From Bacteroidales bacterium UBA1180 (GTDB lineage: Bacteria; Bacteroidota; Bacteroidia; Bacteroidales; Paludibacteraceae): 13,821 bases of DNA. This document shows, piece after piece, positions 12,416 through 13,821 of the stretch. Under the pieces are notes generated by a model, which saw nothing but the letters and a program-made list of their open reading frames with translations, was not told the DNA's origin and searched no databases. The number at the start of each line of letters is the position of its first letter. The stretch's first letter is position 1. The translations under genes and the position numbers were made by a program. Location: the NCBI GenBank assembly GCA_002310195.1, contig DBYS01000020.1:46375-60195 (forward strand). Reading direction: 5' to 3'.

Positions 12416-13821
12416 ATGCAAGAACAAGAAATGCAATCACAAACTGCAGAACTGCAGGAGGAGAAGTATGATGGCTCAAGTATCCAAGTGCTTGAGGGAT
12501 TGGAAGCGGTGCGCAAACGCCCGGCAATGTATATCGGTGATATCTCGCAGAAAGGTCTTCACCACCTGGTGTATGAGGTGGTAGATAACTCGATCGACGA
12601 GGCCCTGGCAGGGTTCTGCGACGAGATAGCCGTACATATCGAACAAGATAACTCGATTACCGTACAGGATAACGGTCGCGGTATACCTGTTGACATGCAC
12701 CCGAAGGAGCACAAGAGTGCCCTGGAGGTCGTGATGACCGTACTCCACGCCGGCGGTAAGTTCAACAAGGATAGTTACAAGGTTTCCGGCGGTCTGCACG
12801 GCGTAGGTGTGAGCTGCGTGAACGCGCTCTCGTCGAAGATGCACGTGGAGGTTTACCGTCAGGGCGCCATCCACTCGCAAGATTACGCCAAGGGCAAGCC
12901 GCTGGCTCCGGTGCACACGATCACCGAGGAGGAGGCTACGGGCAACTGGGAGCTGCGCAAGACCGGTACGTTTGTACAGTTCTGGCCGGATGACACGATC
13001 TTTACCGAGACCGTCTATCAGTGGGATATACTCGCTAACCGTATGCGTGAGCTCGCATACCTGAACGCTGGCATCAAGATCGTGCTCAAGGATAAGCGTG
13101 TGCAGGTGGAGACTGTACACGAGGACGGCACGAAGGAGATCGGCTGCAAGAAGGAGGAATTCTATTCGGAAAAGGGTCTGTCGGAGTTCGTGCGTTACAT
13201 CGACAACAACCGCACACCGCTGATCAGCGAGGTGATCCATCTGAATACCGACAAGTACGGCACACCGGTGGAGGTAGCGATGATCTACAACACCGATTTC
13301 AACGAGAACGTTCACTCGTACGTCAATAATATCAATACGATCGAGGGCGGTACGCACGTGGCAGGTTTCCGCGCTGCGCTCACCCGCGTGATGAAGAAGT
13401 ACGCCGAGGACAGCAAGATGCTCGAGAAAGCCAAACTCAAGGACAAAGACGGCAACTCGACCATCGATCCGAACGACTTCCGCGAAGGCCTGACGGCAGT
13501 TATTAGCGTGAAGGTCGCTGAGCCGCAGTTCGAAGGTCAGACCAAAACCAAGCTCGGCAACTCCGAGGTAGCCGGCATGGTTAACTCCGCAGTGGCTGAG
13601 GCTCTGCAGAACTACCTGGAGGAGAACCCCGACGATGCCAAGCGTATCGTGGAGAAAGTGATCCTCGCCGCCCAAGCACGTATAGCCGCACGTAACGCAC
13701 GTCAGAGCGTGCTGAGGAAGTCGCCGCTGAGCGGTGGCGGTCTGCCGGGCAAGCTCGCTGACTGCGCATCGAAAGACCCGGCTGAGTGTGAGCTGTTCCT
13801 CGTCGAGGGTGACTCGGCAGG
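12416..13821 (+). CDS. gyrB: DNA gyrase subunit B (5' part, runs off the window)
   Basis: The frame is open for 468 codons to the window edge. GHKL ATPase marks are VLEGLEAVRKRPAMYIGD, VVDNSIDEALAG (catalytic Glu and Mg-binding Asn), DNGRGIPVD, HAGGKFNKDSYKVSGGLHGV (ATP lid) and the transducer lysine in QTKTKLGN. The last residues, ELFLVEGDSAG, open the TOPRIM domain that pairs with GyrA for DNA cleavage and religation. The ATG at 12416 adds about 20 Gln/Glu-rich residues before the conserved start; a second in-frame ATG at 12431 is possible. GyrB rather than ParE is judged from the LEGLEAVRKRPAMYIGD and DISQKGLHHLVYEVVDN blocks, typical of Bacteroidetes GyrB. It is a core gene and anchors this end of the cluster to the chromosome. 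Confidence 0.95.
   Translation, partial: MQEQEMQSQTAELQEEKYDGSSIQVLEGLEAVRKRPAMYIGDISQKGLHHLVYEVVDNSIDEALAGFCDEIAVHIEQDNSITVQDNGRGIPVDMHPKEHKSALEVVMTVLHAGGKFNKDSYKVSGGLHGVGVSCVNALSSKMHVEVYRQGAIHSQDYAKGKPLAPVHTITEEEATGNWELRKTGTFVQFWPDDTIFTETVYQWDILANRMRELAYLNAGIKIVLKDKRVQVETVHEDGTKEIGCKKEEFYSEKGLSEFVRYIDNNRTPLISEVIHLNTDKYGTPVEVAMIYNTDFNENVHSYVNNINTIEGGTHVAGFRAALTRVMKKYAEDSKMLEKAKLKDKDGNSTIDPNDFREGLTAVISVKVAEPQFEGQTKTKLGNSEVAGMVNSAVAEALQNYLEENPDDAKRIVEKVILAAQARIAARNARQSVLRKSPLSGGGLPGKLADCASKDPAECELFLVEGDSA

Noticed and set aside
12476..13675. Long open frame on the - strand (399 codons)
   Set aside because: It lies wholly antisense to gyrB, whose conserved motifs are clear on the + strand, and the antisense product shows no recognisable domain.
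1..13821. CRISPR arrays, insertion sequences, transposase or integrase genes
   Set aside because: No regular short repeats with spacers, no transposase-like product and no terminal inverted repeats were seen.

Overview
The window reads as chromosomal DNA from a Bacteroidales bacterium. All three promoters I can place fit the Bacteroidetes form (TTTG or TTG, about 20 bases, then TAnnTTTG). Start codons lack a Shine-Dalgarno sequence and follow A/C-rich leaders. Signal peptides that look like signal peptidase I substrates end in A^QE, as the Bacteroidetes 'Q-rule' predicts. Lipoproteins are very abundant. Every gene I accept is on the + strand. I cannot name a species; a gut or rumen lineage is only a guess.

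Layout. (1) Bases 1-23 are the 3' end of a tRNA cut by the window edge, followed by a strong terminator and a DMT/EamA permease (93-1016). (2) Bases 1093-4366 hold a promoter and three genes: a TPR / transmembrane / HTH membrane regulator, a small lipoprotein and a WG-repeat lipoprotein. (3) A second promoter, in a 109-base region that matches the first without gaps at about 72% by hand count, opens a tightly packed run of 11 genes from 4557 to 12305. (4) A perfect 16-bp AT-rich palindrome closes this run and overlaps the gyrB promoter. The start of gyrB (12416 onward, through the TOPRIM motif) fills the right edge.

The main interest is the 4557-12305 run. Its first gene resembles the putative lipoprotein, and its last gene the radical SAM/SPASM enzyme, of what TIGRFAMs calls the 'rSAM/lipoprotein system'. 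To my knowledge that system has no known product. Between these two genes lie nine more, all encoding exported proteins: a 37-residue secreted peptide, a 578-residue lipoprotein, two paralogous secreted membrane proteins, a lipocalin-like lipoprotein, an outer-membrane barrel, a DUF4377-like lipoprotein, a 73-residue lipoprotein whose leader resembles that of the first gene, and an inhibitory-type serpin lipoprotein. The enzyme is the only protein predicted to stay in the cytoplasm. I infer an expanded, envelope-directed version of this system, in which one or more exported polypeptides may be modified by the enzyme before export. The TPR/HTH regulator upstream, under a near-copy of the same promoter, is a candidate controller.

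Two lipoproteins, one on each side of the second promoter, share a 15-residue motif, GDxPKxxGGGRxDPN. This hints that the upstream three-gene group and the long operon belong to one functional unit.
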